A DNA stretch of 64,000 bases from Chlorella sp. KRBP (GCA_004335735.1 QAXK01001881.1:1-64000); one strand, 5' to 3'; shown: positions 1-8,825, counted from the first letter of the stretch. A program made the numbers and translations. The notes: generated by a model from the letters alone, not told the origin.

Positions 1-648
1 GGCAGCGAGGTCGGCCAGCGCGTGCCCCAGCACACCACCGCCGTCGAGGCGGCGACGGCCGCGGGCGTCGACCTCCTCGTCTACACGAGCATCGCCAACG
101 CCGACACCTCCGGCGTGCAGCTCGCCGCCGAGCACGTCGCCACCGAGCAGGTCATCCGCGACTCCGGACTCCCTTGGGTCTTCCTCCGCAACTCCTGGTA
201 CCTCGAGAACTACACCCCGCAGGTGCCCACCTACCTCGAGCACGGGGCGGTGCTCGGCGCCGCCGAGGACGGACGCATCAGCGCCGCCACCCGGGCCGAC
301 TACGCCGACGCCGCCGCTGCCGTCCTCCTCGACCCCGCCGCGGCCGGCGGCACCGTCCACGAGCTCGGCGGCAGCCCGTCGTTCACGCTCACCGAGCTCG
401 CGGCCGCCGTGGCCGACGCCTCCGGCCGCGAGGTCGTCTACCGCGACCTCCCCGAGGCCGAGCTGACCGCGGCCCTCGTCGGCGCCGGCCTCCCGGAGCC
501 GTACGCGGCCGTCCTCGCCGACGCCGACCGGGGCGTCGCGCGCGGCGCCCTCGAGGTCACGAGCGGCGACCTCGAGCGGCTCATCGGCCGCGCCCCGACG
601 ACGATGCGGCAGGCCGTCGCCGACGCCGTCCGCGACGCCCGGGCCTGA
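1..648 (+). CDS. NmrA-family NAD(P)-binding reductase, 5' truncated by window edge
   Basis: The reading frame is open from base 1, so the start lies outside the window; by comparison with its neighbour about 75 N-terminal residues, including the nucleotide-binding GxxGxxG turn, are missing. What remains is the rest of an atypical short-chain dehydrogenase of the NmrA/azoreductase-like type: a VDLLVYTSIANAD strand, a LPWVFLRNSWYLENY segment and a C-terminal substrate cap. Members bind NAD(P)H and act as quinone or azo reductases or as redox sensors; the substrate cannot be read from sequence. It lies 31 bp before a second gene of the same family, probably a tandem duplication in one operon. 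Confidence 0.85.
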   Translation, partial: GSEVGQRVPQHTTAVEAATAAGVDLLVYTSIANADTSGVQLAAEHVATEQVIRDSGLPWVFLRNSWYLENYTPQVPTYLEHGAVLGAAEDGRISAATRADYADAAAAVLLDPAAAGGTVHELGGSPSFTLTELAAAVADASGREVVYRDLPEAELTAALVGAGLPEPYAAVLADADRGVARGALEVTSGDLERLIGRAPTTMRQAVADAVRDARA

Positions 649-679
649 CGACGGCCCGGACCGGGAGGAGGATGACCCG

Positions 680-1522
680 ATGAGCACCCCACGCCTGGCC
701 GTCACCGGCTCCACGGGAGCGGTCGGCGGGCTCGTCGCCCGCGACCTCGCCGAGCGCGGCGTCCCCCAGCGCCTCGTCGTCCGCGACCCCTCGCGCGCCC
801 CGGACCTCCCGGGCGCCGAGGTCGTCGCGGCGACCTACGGCGACGGCGACGCGGTCCGCGCCGCCCTCGACGGCGTCACGACCCTCTTCCTCGTCTCCGC
901 GTCGGAGTCCGCCGACCGGATGGCCGAGCACCGCTCGGTCGTCGCGGCCGCGGCCGACGCCGGCGTCGAGCACGTCGTCTACACCTCGTTCCTCGGCGCC
1001 GCGGCCGACTGCACGTTCACCCTCGGCCGCGACCACTGGGCCACCGAGGGCCTGGTCCGGGAGAGCGGGATGGCACACACGTTCCTGCGCGACAGCCTCT
1101 ACCTCGACTTCCTGCCGCTCATGGCCGGTGAGGACGGCGTGATCCGCGGGCCGGCCGGCGACGGGCGCCTCGGCGCGGTCGCCCGTGCCGACGTGGCCCG
1201 CGTGGGGGTCGCCGCCCTCCTCGACCCGGAGTCGCACCGCGGTGCCAGCTACGACCTGACCGGCCCGGACGCGTTGTCGTTCAGCGAGATCGCCGCCACG
1301 ATCACGGAGGTCACCGGCCGCGAGACCCGCTTCCACGACGAGACCGTCGAGGAGGCCTACGCGTCGCGGGCGTCCTACGGGGCACCCGCCTGGCAGCTCG
1401 ACGCCTGGGTGTCGACGTACACCGCGGTCCGCGCCGGCGAGCTCGACGTCGTCACCGACGACGTGAGGAAGGTCACCGGCCGCACGCCGCTGTCACTCCG
1501 GGATCTGTTGTCCCGCAACTGA
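680..1522 (+). CDS. NmrA-family NAD(P)-binding protein (SDR, atypical)
   Basis: 280-residue complete atypical SDR. The N-terminal Rossmann motif is visible as LAVTGSTGAVGG (residues 6-17), followed by LVVRDPSRAPDL, EHVVYTSFLGA and FLRDSLYLDFLP, all typical of NmrA/QOR2-like quinone reductases and redox-sensing proteins. The ATG follows a GGGAGGAGGAT ribosome site. The gene is 31 bp downstream of a paralogue with the same family features, so the two are probably co-transcribed. A hairpin at 1619-1648 would end the transcript. Cytosolic; substrate unknown. SDR assignment is firm, function is not. Confidence 0.88.
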   Translation: MSTPRLAVTGSTGAVGGLVARDLAERGVPQRLVVRDPSRAPDLPGAEVVAATYGDGDAVRAALDGVTTLFLVSASESADRMAEHRSVVAAAADAGVEHVVYTSFLGAAADCTFTLGRDHWATEGLVRESGMAHTFLRDSLYLDFLPLMAGEDGVIRGPAGDGRLGAVARADVARVGVAALLDPESHRGASYDLTGPDALSFSEIAATITEVTGRETRFHDETVEEAYASRASYGAPAWQLDAWVSTYTAVRAGELDVVTDDVRKVTGRTPLSLRDLLSRN

Positions 1523-1618
1523 TATCGAGCCTGAGGATCGTCACGGCTGCGTCCTCGGCCGAACGGCCGATCCTCGTCGAAACGACCCCCGGACCCCGAC
1601 CTTCCCGGTGAGACTCGT

Positions 1619-1648
1619 CCCGGCCGCACCACCGTGGGAGCGGCCGGG
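1619..1648 (+). terminator. Hairpin, probable terminator of the SDR pair
   Basis: Perfect 9-bp inverted repeat CCCGGCCGC / GCGGCCGGG with a 12-nt loop, 97 bp after the second SDR gene and before the next ribosome site. There is no U tract, as is common in actinobacteria, so termination is inferred from position and stability. Confidence 0.5.
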
Positions 1649-1711
1649 GGCGGATCGGGGGGTCCACGTCATCGTGCGGTCTCCGCTCCCTCGCGCCATC
1701 GAGAGGACCGA

Positions 1712-2392
1712 ATGAAGAAGCGCCTGACCGGGGTCGCCGTGGCCCTGGCCACCGTCATGACCGGCACCGTCGCCGCTGCGCCGACCGCGACCGCAGCACC
1801 CTGCACCATCACCGGCTTCACGCCGCGCACGGTGGTCGTGGGGCTCTCACCCGTCGCGAAGACCTTCGACGTCACCGCGAGCTGTGCGATCGAGGGATGG
1901 ACGGTGTTCGTCCCCGATGCCCTGCTCTACGCGTACGACGGATCGCCTCAGGAGGTCATCTACCCGGGGTTCAACGCGGAGGCCGGGGACCGGCTCGACG
2001 CCGTCGTCGAGGTGGAGGACGGCGACTGGGACACCTCGACCCGCGTCTTCCCGGACGCCTTCGTCGTCAAGCGCCGCACGACCTTCACCGCCGCCAACGC
2101 CGGGCCCGAGCCGGTCCGCAAGGGCACGCCGCTCACCGTCACCGGGACGCTCAAGGTCGCCGACTGGGACGCGAACCGCTATGTCGCCCTGCGGGGCTCG
2201 AGCGTCGCCGTGCAGTTCCGTGCGAAGTCGAGCAGCACCTACCGGACGGTCCGGACCGTCAAGACCTCCAGCACGGGTGCGGTGAGGACCTCGTTCACCG
2301 CGTCGGCCGACGGGTACTGGCGCCTGGCCTACCTCGGCAGCGCCACCCGTGGCCCGGCCACGTCGGTCCCGGACTTCGTCGACGTGCGCTGA
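1712..2392 (+). CDS. Secreted hypothetical protein with signal peptide
   Basis: 226 residues starting at the ATG after a GAGAGGA ribosome site; a longer in-frame start would place the signal peptide internally. The N-terminus MKKRLTGVAVALATVMTG followed by APTATAAP is a Sec signal peptide, probably cut near AAA/APC. The exported part is beta-rich, has an early Cys pair (CTITGF and ASCAIEG) and a C-terminal segment (about 125-226) resembling Ig-like or calcium-channel-like repeats of actinobacterial surface proteins (GTPLTVTGTLKVADWD, VAVQFRAKSSSTYRTVRTV). Role unknown. It is followed by a strong bidirectional terminator. Monocistronic. Confidence 0.75.
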   Translation: MKKRLTGVAVALATVMTGTVAAAPTATAAPCTITGFTPRTVVVGLSPVAKTFDVTASCAIEGWTVFVPDALLYAYDGSPQEVIYPGFNAEAGDRLDAVVEVEDGDWDTSTRVFPDAFVVKRRTTFTAANAGPEPVRKGTPLTVTGTLKVADWDANRYVALRGSSVAVQFRAKSSSTYRTVRTVKTSSTGAVRTSFTASADGYWRLAYLGSATRGPATSVPDFVDVR

Positions 2393-2411
2393 CGCCGACA
2401 CCGACGACGAA

Positions 2412-2445
2412 CGGCCGCGGCACCCGTTACGGGGTGCCGCGGCCG
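2412..2445. terminator. Strong bidirectional terminator between convergent genes
   Basis: A 14-bp perfect inverted repeat (CGGCCGCGGCACCC / GGGTGCCGCGGCCG) with a 6-nt loop lies between the converging secreted-protein and aldo/keto reductase genes. Confidence 0.8.
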
Positions 2446-2471
2446 TGTCGTCGGTGGCGAGCCGCCGGGGG

Positions 2472-3482
2472 TCAGGCCACGCGGGTCCTCGGCGCGTTGG
2501 CCGCGGTCTGGGCGGGGTCCCGGACGACGACGTCGCCGAGCGCCTCGTCGATCGCCGCCATCGCCGAGGCCTCGAGCCTGACGCCCGCCGCCTTGACGTT
2601 GCTCTCGACCTGCTCGGGGCGCGAGGCGCCGACGAGCGCCGCCGACACGTTGTCGTTCTGGAGGACCCAGGCGATGGCGAGCTGGGCCATCGTCAGACCG
2701 GCCTCGTCGGCGATCGGCTGGAGCTTCTGGACGCGGGTGAGCAGGTCGTCGTCCATGAAGCGCTTGATCATGTCGGCGCCACCCTTGTCGTCGGTGGCGC
2801 GCGACCCGGCGGGCGGGGCCTCGCCCGGCTTGTACTTGCCGGTGAGGATGCCCTGGGCGATGGGGCTCCACACGATCTGGCCGATGCCGAGCTCCTCGCA
2901 CGCCGGGACGACCTCGCCCTCGATGACGCGCCACAGCATCGAGTACTGCGGCTGGCTCGAGATGAGCTGGATGCCGAGGCCCTTCGCGAGGGCGTGACCG
3001 GCCCGGATCTGGTCGGCGGTCCACTCCGACACCCCGATGTAGAGCGCCTTGCCCTGCCGGACGACGTCGGCGAAGGCCTGCATCGTCTCCTCGAGCGGGG
3101 TCTCGGTGTCGTACCGGTGCGCCTGGTAGAGGTCGACGTAGTCGGTCTGCAGGCGGGTCAGCGAGCCGTTGATCGACTCCATGATGTGCTTGCGGGACAG
3201 GCCGGTGTCGTTCTTGCCGCCGGGGCCGGTGGGCCAGTAGACCTTCGTGAAGATCTCCAGGCTCTCGCGCCGCTCGCCCTTGAGCGCTTCTCCGAGAACC
3301 GTCTCCGCCTTGGTGTTGGCGTACACGTCGGCGGTGTCGAAGGTGCTGATGCCGTGCTCGAGGGCGGCCCGCACGCAGGCGGTCGCGGCGTCGTTCTCGA
3401 CCTGGGAGCCGTGGGTCAGCCAGTTGCCGTAGGTGATCTCGGAGATCTTGAGTCCGCTGTTGCCGAGGTATCGGAAGTCCAT
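2472..3482 (-). CDS. Aldo/keto reductase (potassium-channel beta-subunit-like)
   Basis: 336-residue NADPH-dependent aldo/keto reductase of the KCNAB/YghZ-like group. The start MDFRYLGNSGLKISEITYG is typical for the family, so the upstream in-frame codons are excluded. The catalytic tetrad is visible: Asp and Tyr in STFDTADVYAN, Lys in EIFTKVYWP and His in DLYQAHRYD. The C-terminal cofactor segment VGASRPEQVESN is present. It reduces carbonyl compounds in the cytosol; the physiological substrate is not predictable. Complete, no anomalies. It converges on the preceding gene across a strong hairpin. Confidence 0.92.
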   Translation of the reverse strand: MDFRYLGNSGLKISEITYGNWLTHGSQVENDAATACVRAALEHGISTFDTADVYANTKAETVLGEALKGERRESLEIFTKVYWPTGPGGKNDTGLSRKHIMESINGSLTRLQTDYVDLYQAHRYDTETPLEETMQAFADVVRQGKALYIGVSEWTADQIRAGHALAKGLGIQLISSQPQYSMLWRVIEGEVVPACEELGIGQIVWSPIAQGILTGKYKPGEAPPAGSRATDDKGGADMIKRFMDDDLLTRVQKLQPIADEAGLTMAQLAIAWVLQNDNVSAALVGASRPEQVESNVKAAGVRLEASAMAAIDEALGDVVVRDPAQTAANAPRTRVA

Positions 3483-3540
3483 GCTCGCCACCGTATGCCT
3501 CGCGCGGGCGCCCTCGGCGCGGTGGGTGCGCGCGGACCGG

Positions 3541-3930
3541 CTACTTCGACGGGCCGGGGACGGAGACCGTCGGGCCACCCGCCGGGCCACCGGTGACCGA
3601 TCCGGTGACCGACCCCGTGGGCGTGACGGACCCCGGGACCGTCACGACCGTCTGCGCCGGGGCGGGAGCCTCGGCGGCGGCGCCCCCTCCGGCGCCGACG
3701 TAGAGACCGAGCAGCCCGGTCGCGAGGGCGAGCATGATCCCGTGCCCGGTGAGCAGCTGCGGCTTGCTGCCGTAGAAGCCGGCCGGTCCGGGGACCGACA
3801 CCCCGTAGTCGTTGCGCCAGAAGCTCCAGCCGCGGGGAGCGGCCGGCCAGTCCGGTTCCGGGGTCCACCCGGGGTCGGGGAACCACCCCTCCGGCATCGG
3901 TGGCCAGGTCGGAGGCGCGGTGAACCGCAT
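3541..3930 (-). CDS. Small membrane protein with W/P-rich N-terminus and Thr/Gly-rich tail
   Basis: 129 residues. The start MRFTAPPTWPPMPEGWFPDP gives a tryptophan/proline-rich cytosolic region reminiscent of DUF2510 (GWYxDPxxP) modules. One membrane segment follows (LLTGHGIMLALATGLLGLYVG, about 65-88), then a low-complexity tail with repeated VTGS/GGP units. It begins 2 nt after the stop of the upstream gene, so the two are coupled in an operon. No function assigned. Confidence 0.65.
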   Translation of the reverse strand: MRFTAPPTWPPMPEGWFPDPGWTPEPDWPAAPRGWSFWRNDYGVSVPGPAGFYGSKPQLLTGHGIMLALATGLLGLYVGAGGGAAAEAPAPAQTVVTVPGSVTPTGSVTGSVTGGPAGGPTVSVPGPSK

Positions 3931-3932
3931 GG

Positions 3933-5000
3933 TTATGCGGAGGCGCGGTGGTGACCGGCGCAGACCTGCTCGAGGCGGTCGGCCAGGCCGGGCACGGTGT
4001 CGAGCGCGAGGGGCACCATGACCGTGTCGAGGCACTCGGTACCCATCCGCACGCCACGACCCACGCGGTGGAGCAGCGCGTACGCGTCCATCCCGAAGTC
4101 GGCGTGGAGGATGTCGTCACGGGTCAGCTCGGCGACGGCGAGCAGCACCAGGTCGTCGAACGGGCCGGTGCAGGTGGCGCGCAGGGCGTGCACCTTGACC
4201 GAGTCCGCGCCCGGGGAGGCGGCGAGCGCGCGGCGGGCCGTGGCGATGAGGACCGCGGCGACGTGCTGGCGGTAGAGCTCGGCGCGGTGGGCGACGGAGG
4301 AGCGGCGGATGGTCAGCGACCCGTCCGCGGCGAGGCGGACCTGCTCCGCGGGGAGGATGTGCTCGCCACCGACGACGACGGCCACCTCGACGCAGGTGCC
4401 GTGGGTCCCGAGCGCCGTGGCTCGGGTCTCGGCGTCGGAGGCGAACACGCCGTTGACGTACTCCGTGACGGTGCCGGGGTCGTTGGCGCAGAGGGCGTTC
4501 CACCACTGGTCGATGCGGCGCTCCTCGGCCTGCACCCGCTCGTCGGCGGCGCGGCGGGCGACGTCGATGTCGGTGAGGGCCCGACGCTGCGCGGCGCGGG
4601 CGGCGCGGCGGCGGTTGGGGAGGTCGAACCACGGGACACCACGGACCGCGGCCTCGGTGTGCCGGGTGCGGATGGTGCCCTCGTCGATGCGCTCGGGGGC
4701 GGGGGCGCACGGGCGACGGGCCGGGGCGAACCACGAGCGGTGCACGGAGGTCAGCGCGTCCTCGGCGTCGAGGATGGACTCCGCGAGCGCCGACTTGACG
4801 GGGCACCCGTGGGCGGAGGTCAGCCGGGTGTGGCGCTCGACCGGGGCGAGGTGCGCCTGGGACGCGGCGGTGCCGTGGCCCGTGGCGGACCCGGCGGCCT
4901 CGTCGGTCGCGGGAGCGACCCGGGGCGTGAAGGTCGCCCGGAAACCGGGGCTCGACACCCGAACGCTGACACCCGTGGTGGTGTCCTCCATGATGCTCAT
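3933..5000 (-). CDS. Conserved actinobacterial hypothetical protein
   Basis: 355 residues, not recognised. The ATG follows a good ribosome site (GGAGGAG, 5 nt before the ATG). The N-terminal third is charged and Arg/Ala-rich; about 125-180 looks helical (NRRRAARAAQRRALTDIDVARRAADERVQAEERRIDQWW) and could be a coiled coil; the C-terminal half has alternating beta/alpha blocks (CVEVAVVVGGEHIL, DSVKVHALRATC, DILHADFGMDAYALLHRVGRG). No signal peptide or membrane segment. It is the first gene of a two-gene operon with the small membrane protein downstream. DNA or RNA handling is possible but unsupported. Confidence 0.6.
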   Translation of the reverse strand: MSIMEDTTTGVSVRVSSPGFRATFTPRVAPATDEAAGSATGHGTAASQAHLAPVERHTRLTSAHGCPVKSALAESILDAEDALTSVHRSWFAPARRPCAPAPERIDEGTIRTRHTEAAVRGVPWFDLPNRRRAARAAQRRALTDIDVARRAADERVQAEERRIDQWWNALCANDPGTVTEYVNGVFASDAETRATALGTHGTCVEVAVVVGGEHILPAEQVRLAADGSLTIRRSSVAHRAELYRQHVAAVLIATARRALAASPGADSVKVHALRATCTGPFDDLVLLAVAELTRDDILHADFGMDAYALLHRVGRGVRMGTECLDTVMVPLALDTVPGLADRLEQVCAGHHRASA

Positions 5001-5088
5001 CTGAACTCCTCCGGCTCCTCCTGCTGCACTACGGAAATTAGTGACGCGGAACGGTGTTCAGAGGTGACTTGACCATCTCTTTACGAAG

Positions 5089-5110
5089 GTCGGTAGACCC
5101 CTTTACCGAC
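5089..5110. promoter_or_regulatory. Inverted repeat upstream of the SulP gene, candidate operator
   Basis: Perfect 7-bp arms GTCGGTA and TACCGAC separated by 8 nt, about 95 bp before the chosen SulP start and close to a TTGACC hexamer at 5070. The position fits an operator or a leader hairpin. The binding protein is unknown. Confidence 0.35.
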
Positions 5111-5204
5111 ACCGTTGTCCTCCTCCACCGAACGGCCGACGGGCCCTGTCCGGACACACGATGTGCCCCTGTCGCCCCGTGTGTCGGCGGAGGAGTATGG
5201 GGTC

Positions 5205-6896
5205 GTGCAGGTGCCGTGGTCCGTGGTCCCGGAGAACCTCCGCACGTTGCGTCACTACCCGCGGCGCCACCTCCCCGGCGACCTCCTCGCCGGCCTGCTC
5301 GTCGCCGCCCTCGCGGTGCCCCAGGCCCTGGGGTACGCGGCGGTCGCCGGGGTGCCCGTGCAGGTCGGTCTGTACACGCTCCCGCCGGCCCTGCTGGCCT
5401 ACGCGCTGCTCGGCACCTCGCGGGTCCTGTTCGTCGGACCGGTCTCGACCGTGTCGGTGCTGTCCGGGTCGATCGTGCGCGCCCTCGCCGGTGGCGACCC
5501 GGAGCTCGCGGTGCGGCTCACTTCCGCCTTGGCCCTCACCGCCGGGGTGGTGCTGGTCGTCGCCGGGCTGCTCAGACTGGGATGGGTCGCGCAGTTCCTC
5601 AGCGAGCCCATCGTCACGGGGTTCGTCGCGGGGCTCGTCGTCCTCATCGTCGTCGGGGAGGTCCCGGCCCTGGCCGGCCTCCCGGCGCCCGCCGGCAACC
5701 TCGCCGAGCGGCTGCTCACGCTGCTCGGTGGCGTCGCCGACTTCGACGGGCTGACGCTGGCCGTCGGGGCGGCGGCCCTCGTCGTCCTCTTCGGCGGCCA
5801 GCGGCTGCTCCCCCGCGTCCCGTGGTCGCTCGTCGTGCTCGTCGCCGGGATCGTCGTGTCCACGCGGGCCGGGCTCGCGGGGCGCGGGGTGCTCGTGGTC
5901 GGCGACATCCCCAGCGGGCTGCCGGTGCCGTCGCTCCCGCTCGTCGACGTGCGCCTGCTCGGTGGGGTGGTGACGGGGGCGCTGGCCGTCGCGGCGGTCG
6001 GCATCGCCGAGGGCCTGGCGGCCGTCCGGACCTTCTCCGCGGAGGACGTCGACGCCCGCACCGACGACCGCGAGCTCGTCGCGCACGGGGCGGCCGACCT
6101 CGCCTCCGGGCTGTTCGGCGGGATGGGGGTCGGCGGGTCGCTGTCGAAGACGGCGGCGAACGCGAGCGCCGGGGCGCACACCCAGCTGAGCGGCATCACG
6201 TCCGCGGTGGTCACGCTCGGGGTGCTCCTCGTCGCGACCGGGGCGCTGGCCGACCTGCCTCGCACGGTGCTGTCGGCCATCGTGGTCCACGCGGTCTGGG
6301 GGCTGGTGCGGCCCAAGGAGTTCGCCCGCTACGCCCGGCTGCGGCGCAACGACGTCGTGGCCGCGCTCGTCGCCCTCTGCGGGGTGCTCGCCCTCGGGCC
6401 GCTCGGTGGGCTGCTGCTGGCCGTCGCGCAGTCGGTGCTCGGGCTCGTGTACCGGTCGATGCAGGTGGACGTCGACGAGATGGGCCGGGTGGCGAACGAG
6501 AAGGCGGCGTGGGGGTCGCTCGCCTCCGACCCGACCCGCCGCACGTACACGGGTGTCGTGGTGCTGCGCCCGAGCGGCCCGCTGTTCTGGGCGAACGCGA
6601 CGGCGGTGCTGGCCCGGGTCGAGCGGATGGCGCTGGACCGGGTTGCCTCGCGCGGCGTGCACGCGGTCGTCCTCGACCTCGAGGCGACGAACCAGATGGA
6701 CTCCACGACGAGCGACCGCCTGACCCACCTCGTGCGGTCCCTGCGGCGGCGCGGGGTCGACGTCCACCTCGTGCGGGTGTTCGGGGAGGTGCGGGGGGTG
6801 CTGGGGCGCGCCGGGCTGCTCGACGAGCTCGGGCCCGGGCACCTCTGGCACTCGATCGCCGCGGGAGTCCAGGCGGCCTCCGCCACCCGGCCGTGA
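5205..6896 (+). CDS. SulP-family anion transporter with C-terminal STAS domain
   Basis: About 563 residues. The SulP/SLC26 transmembrane core begins with LPGDLLAGLLVAALAVPQAL and runs to about residue 430 with 10-14 hydrophobic segments; a C-terminal STAS domain (about 440-550) holds GVVVLRPSGPLFWANA and VVLDLEATNQMDSTT, the usual phospho-acceptor-like loop. The family moves sulfate, bicarbonate or dicarboxylates across the cytoplasmic membrane. An in-frame TTG at 5115 would give 30 more residues, but the GTG at 5205 is preferred because GGAGGAG lies 9 nt upstream. Convergent with the NERD gene. Substrate not determinable. Confidence 0.9.
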   Translation: MQVPWSVVPENLRTLRHYPRRHLPGDLLAGLLVAALAVPQALGYAAVAGVPVQVGLYTLPPALLAYALLGTSRVLFVGPVSTVSVLSGSIVRALAGGDPELAVRLTSALALTAGVVLVVAGLLRLGWVAQFLSEPIVTGFVAGLVVLIVVGEVPALAGLPAPAGNLAERLLTLLGGVADFDGLTLAVGAAALVVLFGGQRLLPRVPWSLVVLVAGIVVSTRAGLAGRGVLVVGDIPSGLPVPSLPLVDVRLLGGVVTGALAVAAVGIAEGLAAVRTFSAEDVDARTDDRELVAHGAADLASGLFGGMGVGGSLSKTAANASAGAHTQLSGITSAVVTLGVLLVATGALADLPRTVLSAIVVHAVWGLVRPKEFARYARLRRNDVVAALVALCGVLALGPLGGLLLAVAQSVLGLVYRSMQVDVDEMGRVANEKAAWGSLASDPTRRTYTGVVVLRPSGPLFWANATAVLARVERMALDRVASRGVHAVVLDLEATNQMDSTTSDRLTHLVRSLRRRGVDVHLVRVFGEVRGVLGRAGLLDELGPGHLWHSIAAGVQAASATRP

Positions 6897-6905
6897 GGTG
6901 GCCGG

Positions 6906-7904
6906 TCAGGGGGTGGGCGCGGTCGTCGAGGAAGTCACCTCGCGGGGAGGGACGGTCTGCTCGTTGACCTGCTGGCCGAGACCGGCCGCGCGGTCGAGGA
7001 CCCACTCCGCGACCGTCCCACCCGAAGTGGCGGCGTAGACGCCCGTCGCGACCAGCAGGCCCGCCGTGGCGCGCCGCAGCCGCCGGGTCCTCCGCGCGCG
7101 CTGGGCGGCCCGGCGGGCATCACCACGCTGGCGACGGGTCATGGGTGGGGCGTCCGGCGCCGGGGTCGGCACCGGCACCGGCAGCGGACGAGGCGGTGGG
7201 CCCGTCGTGACGGCGGGACGGTTCGGCGGCGCCGTCGGAGCGGTCCGACGGACGGTGCGCTGCCGCCGAGGAACGCGGGCGCGCTGTTCGAGGTCGCGAC
7301 CGATCGCGGCGAGGAGCATCGGGTCGGTCGTCGTCGACGGGAACTCGGTACGGGCCTCGACCTTGAGAGTCGCGAGGTCTCGTTCGGGGCAACGATGGAC
7401 GGACCGCGCCCAGGTCGCGAGGTGAGGGAGCGGCACGACCCAGACGTCGCGAACGACCCGTGGTGGGCCGAACCTGTACCCATCCCGGCCCGCGAGGCAG
7501 ATCGCCTGCGTCACACCGTGCCCGAGCCGCGAAGAGACCTCGTTCGCCATCCATCGCAGGCGCTCGAGCTCACGGGTCCTGGGCTGGTGCGAGCGGCGGC
7601 CGGAGGCATCCCAGTAGTGCTGGAAGAGGGTCCCGCGGTACTCCGTGACCTGCCCGCTCCAGTTCTTGGCGTCGATGAGCAGCAGCCCGGTGGGGCCGAC
7701 GACGAGGTGGTCGAGGTTGGACTCCGTGACTCCGGGCATGAGCAGCCGGTCGTGGAGGACGAGGAACTCCTCGGGCAGCGTCGCGAGCGCGGCGGCCACC
7801 CGCCGCTCGCCGTCGGCACCCGCAGCCCACGCGGCCGCGGCCTCGTCGCCGCGCGCCGCCAGCTGCTGGGCCATCCGCTCGGCGCTGCCGCCCGACTCCC
7901 CCAT
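6906..7904 (-). CDS. NERD domain protein with one membrane segment (copy 1)
   Basis: 332 residues. Residues about 40-160 form a NERD (nuclease-related) domain: WAAGADGERRVAAAL, then HDRLLMPG, NLDHLVVGPTGLLLID and AKNWSGQV, with the D...AK(N)W arrangement of the PD-(D/E)XK-like fold. A Pro/Arg-rich linker leads to a C-terminal membrane segment (LRRATAGLLVATGVYAATSGG). The ATG after GGGAGG was chosen over an upstream one. A paralogue with near-identical domain landmarks lies at 18163-19500. NERD proteins are thought to process DNA or RNA; no nuclease activity has been shown for this type. Confidence 0.85.
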   Translation of the reverse strand: MGESGGSAERMAQQLAARGDEAAAAWAAGADGERRVAAALATLPEEFLVLHDRLLMPGVTESNLDHLVVGPTGLLLIDAKNWSGQVTEYRGTLFQHYWDASGRRSHQPRTRELERLRWMANEVSSRLGHGVTQAICLAGRDGYRFGPPRVVRDVWVVPLPHLATWARSVHRCPERDLATLKVEARTEFPSTTTDPMLLAAIGRDLEQRARVPRRQRTVRRTAPTAPPNRPAVTTGPPPRPLPVPVPTPAPDAPPMTRRQRGDARRAAQRARRTRRLRRATAGLLVATGVYAATSGGTVAEWVLDRAAGLGQQVNEQTVPPREVTSSTTAPTP

Positions 7905-8056
7905 CCGTCCCTCCCGTGTCTCCCGCCCCGCGGCCAGGACGCTAGCCCGGGGCATCGGCCGGTGTCCGGCGAACGAGGAAACCGCAGGTCACCAACGCCG
8001 GGCGGTGGGGGTGTGTCGCACGTCATACGTGGTCGGCATTTCTACTACTACCAGTC

Positions 8057-8075
8057 GTACTACATGTCGTAGTAC
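8057..8075. promoter_or_regulatory. Perfect palindrome, BlaI/CopY-like operator candidate
   Basis: GTACTACATGTCGTAGTAC: 7-bp arms around a 5-nt centre, 69 nt before the membrane-protein ATG, with an extra half-site-like TCTACTACTA at 8041. The TACTAC...GTAGTA core resembles the boxes of the BlaI/MecI/CopY repressor family. No such regulator is in the window, so it would act in trans. Confidence 0.5.
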
Positions 8076-8144
8076 TTTGGTCCCGTCAGACCACCACCAC
8101 CTCCGGGTCGCACTGACCGGCCCGCTCGGAAGGACGCGAGACCC

Positions 8145-8732
8145 ATGCGCAGCTCATTCGACAAGCTCATCTCCTGGACCGGCATCATCGTGGCCGCCGT
8201 CCTGCTCGTGGCCGGAGGGCTGCTCATCTGGGCCTCGTCCTTCGCCACCTCGAACGTGCACGACCAGCTCGCGGCGCAGCAGATCACGATGCCCGTCGCC
8301 GCCGCGCTCACCACCGACGAGATGAAGGCCAACCTCTCCCAGTACGAGGGGCAGGAGCTCACGACCGGTGCGCAGGCCAAGGCGTACGCCGACTACTACA
8401 TCCAGGCGCACATGGACGAGGCCTCGCAGGGCAAGACCTACTCCCAGGTCTCCGGTGAGTTCATGGCCGCGATGAAGTCCGCCCCCGACGCCCCGGCCAC
8501 CGCCGAGCTCGGCCAGCTGCGCCAGACGCTCTTCATGGGCACCACCCTGCGCGGCATGCTCCTCAACGCCTACGCCTTCGCCACCCTCGGCACCATCGCC
8601 CTCTGGGCAGCCGTCGCCGCCTTCGTCGGCTCGGCCCTGATGTTCGTCCTCGGCTTCCTCGGCCTGCGCCACGCGCACCGGGTCGCCCCGGTCGAGGCCC
8701 CGGCCCTCGAGAAGATCCCCGCGACCGCCTGA
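8145..8732 (+). CDS. Two-segment membrane protein, hypothetical
   Basis: 195 residues. TM1 (about 8-32, WTGIIVAAVLLVAGGLLIW) and a C-terminal hydrophobic hairpin (about 135-178, NAYAFATLGTIALWAAVAAF and FVGSALMFVLGFLG) flank a soluble extracytoplasmic loop rich in Gln, Ala and Thr. A GGAAGG ribosome site precedes the ATG. No catalytic motif. Apparently single-gene, preceded by a strong operator-like palindrome and followed by a strong terminator, so its expression is probably switched by a dedicated repressor. Function unknown. Confidence 0.75.
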   Translation: MRSSFDKLISWTGIIVAAVLLVAGGLLIWASSFATSNVHDQLAAQQITMPVAAALTTDEMKANLSQYEGQELTTGAQAKAYADYYIQAHMDEASQGKTYSQVSGEFMAAMKSAPDAPATAELGQLRQTLFMGTTLRGMLLNAYAFATLGTIALWAAVAAFVGSALMFVLGFLGLRHAHRVAPVEAPALEKIPATA

Positions 8733-8763
8733 CCGCTGCGGATCCCCAGCACGCAGGCTTCAG

Positions 8764-8812
8764 GACACGGAAGGCCCCGGTCGGCACCAGCCGACCGGGG
8801 CCTCTCCGTGTC
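8764..8812. terminator. Very strong bidirectional terminator
   Basis: Inner 13-bp perfect stem (AGGCCCCGGTCGG / CCGACCGGGGCCT, loop CACCAG) extended by GACACGGA / TCCGTGTC with a one-base bulge. It sits between the converging membrane-protein and DUF4352 genes. Confidence 0.88.
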
Positions 8813-8825
8813 CGTGACCCGACGG

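Noticed and set aside
5103..6851. Long minus-strand frame opposite the SulP gene
   Set aside because: Composition is a high-GC antisense shadow (His/Arg/Asp-rich, no domain) of a clear transporter.
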